Of a stretch of 42,671 bases of DNA, positions 6,861 through 15,562 are shown in pieces; position 1 is the first letter of the stretch; every line of letters begins with the position of its first letter. Under the pieces are notes generated by a model, which worked only from the letters and a program-made list of their open reading frames with translations, was not told the origin of the DNA and searched no databases. The DNA lies in assembly GCA_025459175.1 (NCBI GenBank), contig JALORC010000059.1, positions 1-42,671 on the forward strand, in the 5' to 3' direction. The stretch is from Planctomycetota bacterium (lineage in GTDB: Bacteria > Planctomycetota > UBA1135 > UBA2386). The position numbers were made by a program, and so were the translations under genes.

Positions 6861-9800
6861 GAGGCACGCCCCCGGCAACCGAACGGACTTCTCCGGCGCG
6901 CGGCAGCGATGCTGTCGCTCGTCGCCGCTTCGGCATGCGGCCTCACCGGTGGCGGCGGCGAACGCAGCGCGCCGCCGGCGCTGCCGGGCTGGTCGCAGGC
7001 GATCGGCGAGCAGGTCGGCGCGCGCTTCACGGCGCTGCCCGCGGTCGACGCGGTGCCGCCGTCGGTGCCCGGTAGCGGCATGCTGGTCGTCGATCCGTGG
7101 TGGCGGTTGCCGACCGAGCCGAGCGGCGAACCGCTGCGGCAGGCGCTGCGGCAGTTCGTCGAGCAGGGCGGCAACCTGGTGCTGTTCGGGCACGCCGCGC
7201 ACCTGGTCGCCGAGCTCGGCATCGAAGCGGAGTATCCCGAACGCGAACTGTTCCGCTGGGGCTACGACGCGCGCACCACGCTCGGCCGCGCCACGCTCGG
7301 CCTCGCGGTGGTATCGGGGCGCCTGCCGGAACTGTTCGCCGAGGCGACCGCCGGCGCTGCCGCCAATGCTGGCGGCGACCTGCGCGTGCCGTTGTGTGGC
7401 GGCCAGCCGTGCACGGTGCCGCTGTGCGGGTGGAGCATCGGCACCCCGCGCAGCGGCGAGGTATTGGCGCGGCTGTGGCAGCGACTCGACGATCGCGAGG
7501 AACGGCTCGGGCCGCCGGTGCTGGTGCGTTGGTCGCACGGCCGCGGCGCGGTGCTGGCCTGCGGCCTGCTGCCGGACCTGCAGCACGCGGATCCGGCGGT
7601 GCGCAGTGCGGCGCAGTCGTTCGTGCGCCAGTGTGCCGCGTGGGCCGGTGGCACCTCACTGCAGGTCGTCGTGATGCCGCCGCGCGAACCGACCGCGAGC
7701 CCGCCTTCGCTGCCGGCGACGGCACCGCTGCTGGCGCACTGGGGCTGGATCGCGCCAGCGGCGATCGACGGCCAGGCGCGCACCGCCGACGAAGCGCTGG
7801 CCGAGGTGGTGACGCCGAGCTGGCTCGGCGGCGCCGATCTGTGCGAGTTCGAGCTGATCGACGCCGACGGCGCGTCGCCGCTGGGCTGGCGCCCCGATGA
7901 TCCACTGCAGCGCGCGCCGAGCTGGCGCGATCCGAGCGGCTCTGCCAACTGGCGGCCCGAGGACCTGCGGCGCCTGTGCGCCGAATTGCACGGCCGCGGC
8001 ATGCTGGCCTCGGCCGCGCTCGACCCGCTGCCGGTCGGCACGCGCACCACCGAACGCTACGTCGCGCTGCGCTACCTCGCGCGCGAGCTCGCCGACGTGC
8101 GGCAGCCGGGCAGCCGCGCGTTCGATGCGTTCGTCACCGCGCCGGCCGTCGATCGCAGCGGCTACGGCCTCGCGATGGTGCAGGACTTCCAGCCGGCGCT
8201 GCGTCTGCTGCGCCGCGGCGAGCTCGCCGCACCATTGGTCGGCAGCTTGCGCGGGCTCGATGCCGACGACGGCGCGCTGCCCGGGCTGCCGTGGCGCGGC
8301 CTCAGCGATCGCTGGCGCGGCGGCTTTCCGCCGGACCTGTTCCCGGTCGGGGTGCTGGATGCGCAGGCGCGCCGCACCGGACCGGCGGCGGCGGGCGGCA
8401 GCCGCGCCGACTGGATCGTCACCCAGGCCAACGATTTCGTGCGCAGCCGGCGCGGCCAGGGGGCGGCGCTGTGGTGGCGCCGCCACGATCCGGCGGCGTT
8501 CGATCCCGACACCGAGGCCTACGTGCACGGTGTGTCGCTGGAACCGCTGCGCGCCGCGGTGGCGATGCCGCTGGCGGCGACCGGCAGCGACGGTCTGCGT
8601 GCGGCGGCGGCGCTGGGGGCCGGCGCACCGCCCGGCTTCGGCGCCGAGGTCGATGCGCCGGCGGCGGTGCACGTGCTGCAGAACAACTGGTTCCGGCTGC
8701 TCGGCAGCGGTGGCTCGCTGCGCTTCGATCCGATGGGGCTCGCCCGCTTCGGCGCCGAGGCCGTCGAACTCAGCCCCGGTCTGCTGCGCACGCGGCTGTT
8801 CGGTGGGCGCCCCGACGGCTCGGCGCTGCGCAGCGATCGGCTCGACCTGCTCGCGTTCGGCCACCGCGGCAGCGGCGGCTACTGCGCCGTGGCGCGGGTC
8901 GGGGCCGCCGCCGGCAGCGAACGGCTGCCGCCCGGGGTGCTGGCCTGCTTCGACCAGCCGCAGTGGCCCGCCGCGGTCTGGTTCGAATGGCAGGCCGCAC
9001 CCGGCTACCACGAACTGCAGCTGACGCTGCGCGCGGTGCGCGGCCGCGGTCTGGTCGCGGTGTCGCTCGACGGCGTGCTGTTGCGGGCGCTGTCGTTCGC
9101 CGACGAGACGGCGGTGATCGAGGCGGTGGTGCCGGTGCACGTGGCCCGCGGCGGGCTGCGGCAGCTGCAGTTCGAGATCCTCGATGGCGGCGCCTGTGCG
9201 TTCGATCGCCTGCTGTTGGTCCGCACCGGCGACGTCGGCGTCGAGGCGAACGTGGTGGTGCCGGCCGGCAACCGCGCCGAACTGGTCGAGCACTCGCAAT
9301 CGAGCTACCACCAGGAGCGCGTCGAGCTGATCGCGCAGGCCGACTTCGCCGGCTTCGTGCTGCGGCTGTGTTGCGAACGCGCCGCGCGCAATCTGCAGAT
9401 CGAGCGCACCTTCGTGTTGCCGGGCTACGACCAGCTGCTCGCCGGCGATGCCAAAGACGCGCTGCGCCGGCCGTTCCTGCTGCGCGGTCGCGGTTGCCCC
9501 GATCTGGTGATCACCCCGCTGCTGCTGGCCCGCTACGACACGCTGCGCTGGCAGCCGGGCGAACTGGTGCTGCGCAGTGCGCCCGAGGCCGGGCTGCAGT
9601 GCCGGCTCGGTTGGCAGTTCGCGCCGGCCGGCACCGGCGATCGCCTGCTGGCCGCGGCGCCCGTGATGGTGGGCGCGGTCGATCAGCCGCTGCCGCTCGA
9701 ACTCGGCACCGGCGGCACCGCGGTCGTGGTCGGCGACCTGCCGCTGGCCGGCGCGCGCCTCGTGCACCTGCTCGATGGTGCAACCACGCCGTTCCTGGTC

Positions 9801-10445
9801 CACGAACCGAGCGGCTGGTCGTGGCGCGGCACGATGCCGGCCACCGGCGGCGGCCGCTGGCTGCGCATCCATCAGCAACCGGGCCAGCCGGTGACGATCG
9901 TCGGCGGGCCGGCGGTGCTGGCGCGCACGCGGCCGGGGCCCGGCTCGCTGCATGTGCTGCGGCTGCGCGATCCGCAGCCCGGCGCCACCATCGTCGACGT
10001 GCTGCAGCCGAGCCGGCTGGCGGCACCGTCGGTGGTGATGGGCCAGGACTTCGACGGCGTGCTGCTCGACGACCAGCCGTGGCACTGGTTCCACGGCCGC
10101 ACGGTGTTCCTGCCCGATCGCGTCGGCAGCTACCGGTTGCGCACGCAACGCACCGCGGTCGAGACGCCGCACGTGCGCGCGACCGCGGCGCCGCTGCAGC
10201 TGTGCCGCTACGTGCCCGAACGCGGCGAGCTGCTGCTGAGCGCGGCCGGCGAGCCCGGTCGGCCCGTCGATCTGCCGTGGACCGCGGTGCTCGGCGGCCC
10301 GCGTCCGATCGGCATCGACAACGGCGAGATCGTCGACGACGGCGCGCTGCGGTTCGCCGATGTCGAACAGAAACTGGCCGCCGGCAACGGGGGCGTCGTG
10401 ATCCGATTCCGGTCGGGAGTGACCAAGGTGCGGTATGCGCATTGA
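6855..10445 (+). CDS. Large lipoprotein of unknown function
   Basis: About 1,196 aa. The N-terminus has a basic stretch (RR) and a lipobox ending AASAC, so Cys28 would be lipidated and the protein anchored on the outside of a membrane. Residues 80-130 include FVEQGGNLVLFGH, typical of a flavodoxin-like/GATase-like fold seen in secreted proteins with ThuA or DUF4350-like domains. Residues 290-600 contain LCAELHGRGMLASAAL and similar stretches that would suit a TIM barrel, and the last ~550 residues are beta-rich. I do not recognise the family. The start is uncertain: ATG 6846, 6855 or 6909 (the last would shorten the signal peptide). The frame is also open upstream to 6207, but that part is antisense to the MBL gene. 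The 3' end overlaps the next gene by 11 nt. Confidence 0.75.
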   Translation: MVEARPRQPNGLLRRAAAMLSLVAASACGLTGGGGERSAPPALPGWSQAIGEQVGARFTALPAVDAVPPSVPGSGMLVVDPWWRLPTEPSGEPLRQALRQFVEQGGNLVLFGHAAHLVAELGIEAEYPERELFRWGYDARTTLGRATLGLAVVSGRLPELFAEATAGAAANAGGDLRVPLCGGQPCTVPLCGWSIGTPRSGEVLARLWQRLDDREERLGPPVLVRWSHGRGAVLACGLLPDLQHADPAVRSAAQSFVRQCAAWAGGTSLQVVVMPPREPTASPPSLPATAPLLAHWGWIAPAAIDGQARTADEALAEVVTPSWLGGADLCEFELIDADGASPLGWRPDDPLQRAPSWRDPSGSANWRPEDLRRLCAELHGRGMLASAALDPLPVGTRTTERYVALRYLARELADVRQPGSRAFDAFVTAPAVDRSGYGLAMVQDFQPALRLLRRGELAAPLVGSLRGLDADDGALPGLPWRGLSDRWRGGFPPDLFPVGVLDAQARRTGPAAAGGSRADWIVTQANDFVRSRRGQGAALWWRRHDPAAFDPDTEAYVHGVSLEPLRAAVAMPLAATGSDGLRAAAALGAGAPPGFGAEVDAPAAVHVLQNNWFRLLGSGGSLRFDPMGLARFGAEAVELSPGLLRTRLFGGRPDGSALRSDRLDLLAFGHRGSGGYCAVARVGAAAGSERLPPGVLACFDQPQWPAAVWFEWQAAPGYHELQLTLRAVRGRGLVAVSLDGVLLRALSFADETAVIEAVVPVHVARGGLRQLQFEILDGGACAFDRLLLVRTGDVGVEANVVVPAGNRAELVEHSQSSYHQERVELIAQADFAGFVLRLCCERAARNLQIERTFVLPGYDQLLAGDAKDALRRPFLLRGRGCPDLVITPLLLARYDTLRWQPGELVLRSAPEAGLQCRLGWQFAPAGTGDRLLAAAPVMVGAVDQPLPLELGTGGTAVVVGDLPLAGARLVHLLDGATTPFLVHEPSGWSWRGTMPATGGGRWLRIHQQPGQPVTIVGGPAVLARTRPGPGSLHVLRLRDPQPGATIVDVLQPSRLAAPSVVMGQDFDGVLLDDQPWHWFHGRTVFLPDRVGSYRLRTQRTAVETPHVRATAAPLQLCRYVPERGELLLSAAGEPGRPVDLPWTAVLGGPRPIGIDNGEIVDDGALRFADVEQKLAAGNGGVVIRFRSGVTKVRYAH

Positions 10446-10944
10446 TCGTGGCAGTGCAGCGGTGATCCTGCTGAGCCTGGGTGCGGCGGCGCTGGTGCTC
10501 GCCATGACCGGCGACCGGTCGCAGCCGTGTGCGGACGGACCGCTCGATCCCGAACTGGTGCTGCCGGAGTTGCGCGCGGCCGCCGACGAGGTCGATGCGG
10601 CGTGTGGTCGCGGCGACCTCGCCGCGTTCGCCGCGGTCACCACGGCGGCGCATCGCCGCGAGCTCGAGCGGCAGCTGCAGGTGCTCGATGGCGCCGCCGA
10701 CGGCGCGCTGCTGCGCGATCTCGGCCGCGCTCGCCAGGCCGGTCGCTGGCTCGACGGCGACCGCCTGGCCGCGCACGCGCAGGACGGCCGGCTGGTGGTG
10801 GCGATGCAGCGCGCCGCGGGCCAGGGCGTGCAGCTGGTCGCGTTCGTGTGGGACGGTCGGCGCTGGCGCTACGACGGCGCGCGGCAGGCGGCGCCGGGGC
10901 TCGCACCGGCCGCGGCGGTCGAGGCGGCGGCGGCGCGGCGCTGA
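10435..10944 (+). CDS. Small exported/membrane-anchored hypothetical protein
   Basis: 169 aa, starting ATG at 10435 inside the last codons of the large lipoprotein gene (11-nt overlap), which implies translational coupling and perhaps a joint function. Residues 8-24 are hydrophobic (AAVILLSLGAAALVLAM), giving a signal anchor or signal peptide. The rest is a compact alpha plus beta domain: helices to about residue 115, then VQLVAFVWDGRRWRYDG. This resembles a small NTF2-like or lumazine-binding-like fold only in general character; no family recognised. Confidence 0.75.
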   Translation: MRIDRGSAAVILLSLGAAALVLAMTGDRSQPCADGPLDPELVLPELRAAADEVDAACGRGDLAAFAAVTTAAHRRELERQLQVLDGAADGALLRDLGRARQAGRWLDGDRLAAHAQDGRLVVAMQRAAGQGVQLVAFVWDGRRWRYDGARQAAPGLAPAAAVEAAAARR

Positions 10945-10977
10945 CCCGCAGTCTGGTCGCCGGCGCGGCTGCCCGGC

Positions 10978-10983
10978 TACCAT
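10978..10983 (+). promoter_or_regulatory. -10-like box TACCAT before miaE
   Basis: TACCAT ends 6 nt before the ATG at 10990, preceded by GGC exactly as GCTACCATC is at 5031-5039. It predicts a leaderless miaE-lipase transcript. The -35 region is not recognisable. Confidence 0.45.
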
Positions 10984-10989
10984 CCTCGC

Positions 10990-11619
10990 ATGGTGGTCGC
11001 CGGCAACCCGACAGCTCTGTGCTCCGCGTACGTCACGCCGCTCGCGTGGGCCGAGGCGCAGCGGCCGCATCTCGACGAGCTGCTGATCGAGCAGGCGCAC
11101 CTCGAGAAGAAGGCGGCGGCGGCGGCGGTGCAGTTCTTGTTCCGGCTCGGCGATCGCACCGATGCACAGAAAGAACTGTCGGCGCTGGCGCGCGAGGAGC
11201 TGCTGCACTTCGAACGCACGCTGCGGGTGCTGGCGAGCCGCGGCATCGTGTTCCGCACCTTGCCGCCGTCGCCGTATGCGGGCCAGCTGAAGGCCGTGGT
11301 CGCCGGCACGATGCCGGAGCGACTGCTCGACGAACTGTGGATCTCGGCCTGCATCGAAGCGCGCTCGCACGAACGCATGGGGCTGCTGGCCACCGCGCTG
11401 CAGCCGTTCGCGCCCGAGGTCGCCGCGTTCTACGCCGACCTGTGTGCGGCCGAAGCGCGCCATGCGCCGCTGTATGCCGAGCTGGCCGCGACGCTGGCGC
11501 CTTCGGCGGTGGTGGCGGCGCGGCGGCAGGTCATCGAACGGCGCGAGGCCGAAGTGCTGCGGCAGCTGCCGTTCGCGCCGCGCCTGCACAGCGGCTGGCC
11601 CGAGGTCCCTGGTGAGTGA
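10990..11619 (+). CDS. miaE: tRNA-(ms2io6A)-hydroxylase
   Basis: 209 aa. MiaE is a ferritin-like di-iron monooxygenase that hydroxylates the isopentenyl group of ms2i6A37 in tRNAs reading UNN codons and needs oxygen. The carboxylate/histidine iron ligands are visible in pairs: EQAHLEKK (34-41), EELLHFE (69-75), IEARSHERM (122-130) and EARHAPLY (155-162). Length matches the family (about 190-260). It requires MiaA/MiaB products made elsewhere. Its last codons overlap the start of the hydrolase gene by 8 nt. Confidence 0.93.
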   Translation: MVVAGNPTALCSAYVTPLAWAEAQRPHLDELLIEQAHLEKKAAAAAVQFLFRLGDRTDAQKELSALAREELLHFERTLRVLASRGIVFRTLPPSPYAGQLKAVVAGTMPERLLDELWISACIEARSHERMGLLATALQPFAPEVAAFYADLCAAEARHAPLYAELAATLAPSAVVAARRQVIERREAEVLRQLPFAPRLHSGWPEVPGE

Positions 11620-12436
11620 GCGACGGCGGTCGCGGTGGCGGTGGCTCGGCGCGCTGCTGCTGGTGCTGGTGATGGGGTTCGCGGTCGGCGCGCTGCGCGG
11701 CTGGCCGGTCGCGTGGCCGTTCGACGTCGTCTACAACCTGCGACCGGCGGTGCGGGACGAAGCGCTGCAGCGGGCGCCGGGCCAGGGCCCGCACGTGGTG
11801 GTATTGCAGCACGGGCTGTGGCGCACGCCGGCTTCGCTCGGTCGGCTCGCGCGCACGCTCGAGGCGCATGGCTACGAGGTGCTGAATCCCGGCTACCCGA
11901 GCACCACGGCGAGTCTCGCCGCCCACGCCGAACGGCTGGCGGCGGCGATCGCGGCCCGGGCGGCGGCGGGGCCGGTCGAGCACTGGTCGTTGGTCGGCCA
12001 TTCGATGGGTGGCCTCGTGATCCACGAATATCTGCGTTCGCCGGTGGCGGTGACGCCGCAGGCTTGCGTCTACCTGGCGACGCCGCACCGCGGCGCGCTG
12101 CTGGCGCAACTGCGGCGGCACTGGTTCCTGTTCCGGTGGGTGATGGGCACCAGCGCCGCCACCGAGCTGTGCCCCGATGATCCGCGGCACCAACTGCCGA
12201 TCCCGGCGGCGGCGCGCAGCGGCACGGTGGTCGGCGACGTCGGCGACGGCAACGCGTCGATCCCCGGCCGCGACGACGGCACGGTGGGGGTCGGCGAGGC
12301 GACCTTCGCCGGGGCCGCGGCGTCGACGGTGTTGCCGGTCGGCCACACCTCGATCACCGTCGACGAACGGGCGCTGCGGTGCGTGCTGCAGTTCCTGCGC
12401 GACCGGACCTTCCCGCCGGCCGGCCGGCCGCAGTAG
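11612..12436 (+). CDS. Membrane-anchored lipase-like alpha/beta hydrolase
   Basis: 274 aa from a GTG that overlaps the end of miaE (GTGAGTGA). A basic N-terminus (SERRRSRWRW) is followed by a hydrophobic segment (residues 11-27), so it is probably membrane-anchored. The catalytic parts are present: HGLW oxyanion region (67-70), nucleophile Ser131 in GHSMGG, an acidic residue near 221-222 (PGRDDGTV) and His245 in VGHTS. The pattern fits esterase/lipase relatives of the PGAP1/DUF676 type. Substrate unknown. Overlap with miaE shows co-translation but not necessarily a shared pathway. Confidence 0.85.
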   Translation: MSERRRSRWRWLGALLLVLVMGFAVGALRGWPVAWPFDVVYNLRPAVRDEALQRAPGQGPHVVVLQHGLWRTPASLGRLARTLEAHGYEVLNPGYPSTTASLAAHAERLAAAIAARAAAGPVEHWSLVGHSMGGLVIHEYLRSPVAVTPQACVYLATPHRGALLAQLRRHWFLFRWVMGTSAATELCPDDPRHQLPIPAAARSGTVVGDVGDGNASIPGRDDGTVGVGEATFAGAAASTVLPVGHTSITVDERALRCVLQFLRDRTFPPAGRPQ

Positions 12437-12439
12437 ACT
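12434..12439 (+). promoter_or_regulatory. -10-like box TAGACT
   Basis: TAGACT overlaps the stop codon of the hydrolase gene (TAG 12434-12436) and lies 27 nt before the ATG at 12467. The same hexamer is found before the zinc-ribbon/selB pair. Confidence 0.3.
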
Positions 12440-12466
12440 GCCGCCGCGCGTCCGCGCCCAATCCGC

Positions 12467-12994
12467 ATGAACCCCAGCTCCCGTTCGCTCTGGTCGCCGC
12501 TGCTGCTCGGCGCCGGTTTCGGCATCTCCTTCCTGCTCGGCCAGACGCTGACCACGTGGTCGGGGGGTGGCAGCGAGCGGCTCGAGGCCCAGGGGCGCGG
12601 TCCGGTCAACGCGCCGCCGCCGCCGACGCCGACCACCGGCACCAAGGAGCCGGCGCCGGCACTCGTCTACACCGAGGACAGCGGCCAGGTCGCGTCGAGC
12701 AACAACGGCTTCCTCGCGGTCACCGGCAGCTACGGCGTCGGCACCTCGGTGCTCTACCTGGTCGACACCGTGAACCGCCAGCTGGCGGTCTACGAGGCCC
12801 GCGGCGGCTCGGCCGAACAGCGCCGCATCGTGCTGGTCGGGGCGCGCCGGATCGATCTGGACCTGCAGCTGCGCGACTACAATGACCGCAGCGAATACGA
12901 CCACGGCGCGCTCGAGCAGTTGTTCCAGAAGAACGATCGCAAGGGCGCTGCGGCCCGCGCCGAGGCCGGCCCCGAGCTGCCGACCCGAAAGTAG
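12467..12994 (+). CDS. Membrane-anchored hypothetical protein
   Basis: 175 aa. One N-terminal membrane segment (residues 9-30, LWSPLLLGAGFGISFLLGQTL), then a proline/threonine-rich linker (residues 46-62), then a beta-rich domain (GFLAVTGSYGVGTSVLYLVDTVNRQLAVYEARGG is its core) and a charged C-terminus. The domain reads like a small periplasmic repeat that reports a value or binds ligand, but I do not recognise a family. No good ribosome site precedes the ATG. Confidence 0.72.
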   Translation: MNPSSRSLWSPLLLGAGFGISFLLGQTLTTWSGGGSERLEAQGRGPVNAPPPPTPTTGTKEPAPALVYTEDSGQVASSNNGFLAVTGSYGVGTSVLYLVDTVNRQLAVYEARGGSAEQRRIVLVGARRIDLDLQLRDYNDRSEYDHGALEQLFQKNDRKGAAARAEAGPELPTRK

Positions 12995-13127
12995 TCTCTA
13001 CCCAAACCCGAATCGTGCGGTAAGCTCCTCCACGGCCGGTGCCGGTCTCGCTGCCCGCCGGTCCTCTCCCCCGATACCCAGTTACCCTCTCCCCTGGCTC
13101 GTCCCCGCGACGTTGTGAGGTAGGTCT

Positions 13128-13613
13128 GTGTCCGACAAGAACGAAGATTTCCTGTCCTTCGAGAAGGCCCTGCGCGAACTCAAGATGCGCAGTGAGGAGC
13201 TGAAGAAGCTGGTCTCCGAAGGTGAGATCCGCGCATACCGCGACGGCGACTCGATGAAGTTCCGCCGCGAAGACATCACCACGCTCGGCTCCAAGGCCGA
13301 GGGTGACACCAAGCTGTCGTTCGCCGACTCGCTCGAGGACGACACCGGCATGGTCACCGAGCAGATCTCCGACGAGGACACGCTGCTGGCCGAGGACGAT
13401 GTCGAGGACAAGCCCAAGCGCGCCGCGCGCGCGCCGCGCCCGGCCGCGGTCGCCTCGGCGGCCGGCAGCCAGAAGGAGCCGGCGCTGTTCACGGCGGCGG
13501 CGATCCTGACCTTCGTGGTCGCGGTCTGGGGCTTCCTGGTGAACTACTCGATCTCGCAGAAGCAGAACCCCGCCGACGGCTTCGTGACGTCGCTGTGGGC
13601 AGCCAAGAAGTGA
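13128..13613 (+). CDS. HTH (excisionase/MerR-like) protein with C-terminal membrane anchor
   Basis: 161 aa from GTG 13128, preceded by GAGGTAGG. Residues 8-48 (LSFEKALRELKMRSEELKKL...IRAYRDGDSMKFRREDI) match the winged-helix excisionase/MerR DNA-binding pattern in which a variable helix is followed by an xRDGxxxxFRxEDI wing. An acidic linker and an alanine/arginine stretch lead to a single hydrophobic segment (about 122-143) and a short tail. The arrangement puts a DNA- or nucleic-acid-binding head on the cytoplasmic face of the membrane. Partner and target unknown. A strong terminator lies 50 nt downstream, so the transcript ends here. Confidence 0.82.
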   Translation: MSDKNEDFLSFEKALRELKMRSEELKKLVSEGEIRAYRDGDSMKFRREDITTLGSKAEGDTKLSFADSLEDDTGMVTEQISDEDTLLAEDDVEDKPKRAARAPRPAAVASAAGSQKEPALFTAAAILTFVVAVWGFLVNYSISQKQNPADGFVTSLWAAKK

Positions 13614-13662
13614 TCCCGGCCTGCTGACCCCGCGGGCCCTTCCCGCACCGCGCTGGGTGCTC

Positions 13663-13703
13663 ACGGCACCGTCTCCTTCGGAGTCGGTGCCGTCGTCGTT
13701 TCC
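13663..13703 (+). terminator. Intrinsic terminator
   Basis: Stem ACGGCACCG (13663-13671) with CGGTGCCGT (13685-13693), continued after a T-T mismatch by CTCC/GGAG around a TTC loop: 13 paired bases in all. It is followed by CGTCGTTT, a short T-rich tail. It ends the HTH-protein transcript. Confidence 0.75.
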
Positions 13704-13823
13704 GGGCCGCCCTCGGCCCCGCGCTGGAAATGGGCGCGTCCGTCGCTACCTTCGCCGCCTCACGCCGCGCCACCGGTCGGCCGCGGCGCGAGCACATACT
13801 GCGTAGACGCGAGGGGGCATCCC

Positions 13824-14486
13824 ATGAAATACACCATGACGTTGGTCGCGCTGCTGGGCGCGACTGCTTGCGTGAGTCCCGAGGCGCACCGACAGGTCGT
13901 CGGTGCCAACAGTGCGCTGCAGGCGCAGATCGCCGGCATGGCCGAAGCGCAGCGCACGCTGAGCGCCGAGAATGCGCGGCTGCGCGCCGAGAACTCGGAC
14001 CTCGGTCGCCGCGCCGCCGACGCAGCCTGGATCGAGGACCAGAAGAAGCGCCTCGCCGATCTGCTGGCGAAGTACGGCGAAGGCACCGCGAGCGCGCAGA
14101 ACGGCGTCGAGCTGGTGCAGACCCCCGAGGGCTACGCGTTCCGCGTCGCCGGCGGCGTGCTGTTCTCGCCGGGCCAGAACACGCTGTCGGACTCCGGCCG
14201 CCGCACGCTGACGGAGCTGGCGAGCCAGCTGCAGGGCCGCCAGATCCGCGTCGAGGGTCACACCGACGACCAGCCGATCCAGCGCAGCCAGTGGGGCACC
14301 AACCTGCGGCTGTCGGTCGAACGCGCGATGGTGGTCAGCGACTTCCTGATCAGCACCGCCGGCTTGAAGGCCGACCGCGTCAGTGTCGCCGGCTACGGCG
14401 AGTACCGGCCGACCGAGGCCGGTTCGGGCGATGGCTGGCGGCAGAAGAACCGCCGCGTCGAGATCCTGATGATCGATCCGAAGTGA
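13824..14486 (+). CDS. OmpA-family peptidoglycan-binding lipoprotein
   Basis: 220 aa. The signal ends in a lipobox (GATAC, Cys16). Residues 25-90 are a heptad-rich coiled coil (ENARLRAENSDLGRR). Residues 110-215 form an OmpA/MotB-like domain: the VLFSPGQNTLSDSGRRTL start, the GHTDDQPI core (the family's D and, later, R that hold diaminopimelate: NLRLSVERA, GYGEYRP) and the closing NRRVEILM. It should tie the outer membrane or membrane surface to peptidoglycan. GAGGGGGC precedes the ATG. The stop overlaps the next gene's GTG (GTGA). Confidence 0.9.
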   Translation: MKYTMTLVALLGATACVSPEAHRQVVGANSALQAQIAGMAEAQRTLSAENARLRAENSDLGRRAADAAWIEDQKKRLADLLAKYGEGTASAQNGVELVQTPEGYAFRVAGGVLFSPGQNTLSDSGRRTLTELASQLQGRQIRVEGHTDDQPIQRSQWGTNLRLSVERAMVVSDFLISTAGLKADRVSVAGYGEYRPTEAGSGDGWRQKNRRVEILMIDPK

Positions 14487-15562
14487 CGCCGGCCGGCATC
14501 GTCGCACGCCCGAGCCTCGGCCTGCTGCTCGTGCTGCTGGCGCCGATCGCGTGCGCCCCGGCGGGCCCGGGACCGGCGAACGGGACCCCGCCGCGCAGCG
14601 GCCGCTTCGGTTCGCTGCGCGACCTGGTGCTGATCGAGCGACCCGAGCTCGGCGTCCCGGCCGCGCTGTTCGTCGACCGGTTCGAGGTGACGCGCGGCGA
14701 CTGGGCCGAGTTCGCGGCCAGTGCCGCTGGCCAGCGCCTCGGCGCCGACCGGCCGGCCGTGGTCGGCAATCTGGCGCTGCCGATGGCGAGCCTCGACCTG
14801 CGGCAGGCGCGCGCGTTCGCGCAATGGCGGTTCCTGCGTTTGCCGCGCCGCAGCGAGTGGGAGTTCGCGGCGCTGCGCGACGGCCGCAGTCGCTTCCCGT
14901 GGGGCGGGCGCATCGACCCGGCCCGCGCCAACACCGCCGAGCTGCGGCTCGGTGGCCCGACGCCGGTCGGCACCTTCGAGTCGGGTCGCCGCGCCGGCGG
15001 CAACGAGCCCTACGACCTGGTCGGCAACGTCAGCGAGTGGACCGAGAGCGTGCCGCCGCGCTGGTGGGCCGAGGACCGGGAGACGTGGACGCTCGATCCG
15101 CAGGCGGCGCCGGTGTGGTCCGGCGCCATCGCCCGCCAGCACCCGGCGCTCTCGGTATGGGCGTGGCCCGGCGGCATCCTGCCGCCCGCCCTCGGGGCCG
15201 AGCTCGGCGGGGCTCGGGTGCCGCGCGAAGTGGTCGGCAGCGACTTCCAGCGGCCGATGGTCGAGCTGCTGATCGCCGTGCCGGCTGGCGACCGCCGCGC
15301 CGGGGTCGGGGTTCGGTTGTGCTCGACCGCCGCCGAGTTGCTGCAGGCGCTGCAGCAGTGGCGGGGGACGATGAGCGAGGCCGAACGCGAACAGCTGCAG
15401 CGGTTCGTGGCGCGCGGCGAGCATCGCCGGGTGCTGCAGCAGACCTGGCAGCAGCTCGACGACGAGCCGTCGCCGCCGGCGGGGTCGGCCGCGGCGTGGC
15501 TGCGGGCGGAGTTCGGGCCCGGGGCGCCGCCCGCGCCGGCGACCGGGGAGCTGCCGAGATGA
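14483..15562 (+). CDS. FGE/sulfatase-modifying-factor-like lipoprotein
   Basis: 359 aa from a GTG overlapping the OmpA-family stop by 4 nt. Signal peptide with lipobox LAPIAC (Cys24). Residues 45-275 follow the formylglycine-generating-enzyme (SUMF1) fold: FVDRFEVTRGDWAEF, then LRLPRRSEWEFAALRDGRSRFPWG, then YDLVGNVSEWTE, and a closing VGVRLCST in place of the usual GFR.A. The redox cysteine pair of true FGEs is not apparent and only one late Cys is seen, so this is probably a non-catalytic binding or structural version. About 65 helical residues follow. It likely works with the OmpA-like lipoprotein. Confidence 0.8.
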   Translation: MTPAGIVARPSLGLLLVLLAPIACAPAGPGPANGTPPRSGRFGSLRDLVLIERPELGVPAALFVDRFEVTRGDWAEFAASAAGQRLGADRPAVVGNLALPMASLDLRQARAFAQWRFLRLPRRSEWEFAALRDGRSRFPWGGRIDPARANTAELRLGGPTPVGTFESGRRAGGNEPYDLVGNVSEWTESVPPRWWAEDRETWTLDPQAAPVWSGAIARQHPALSVWAWPGGILPPALGAELGGARVPREVVGSDFQRPMVELLIAVPAGDRRAGVGVRLCSTAAELLQALQQWRGTMSEAEREQLQRFVARGEHRRVLQQTWQQLDDEPSPPAGSAAAWLRAEFGPGAPPAPATGELPR

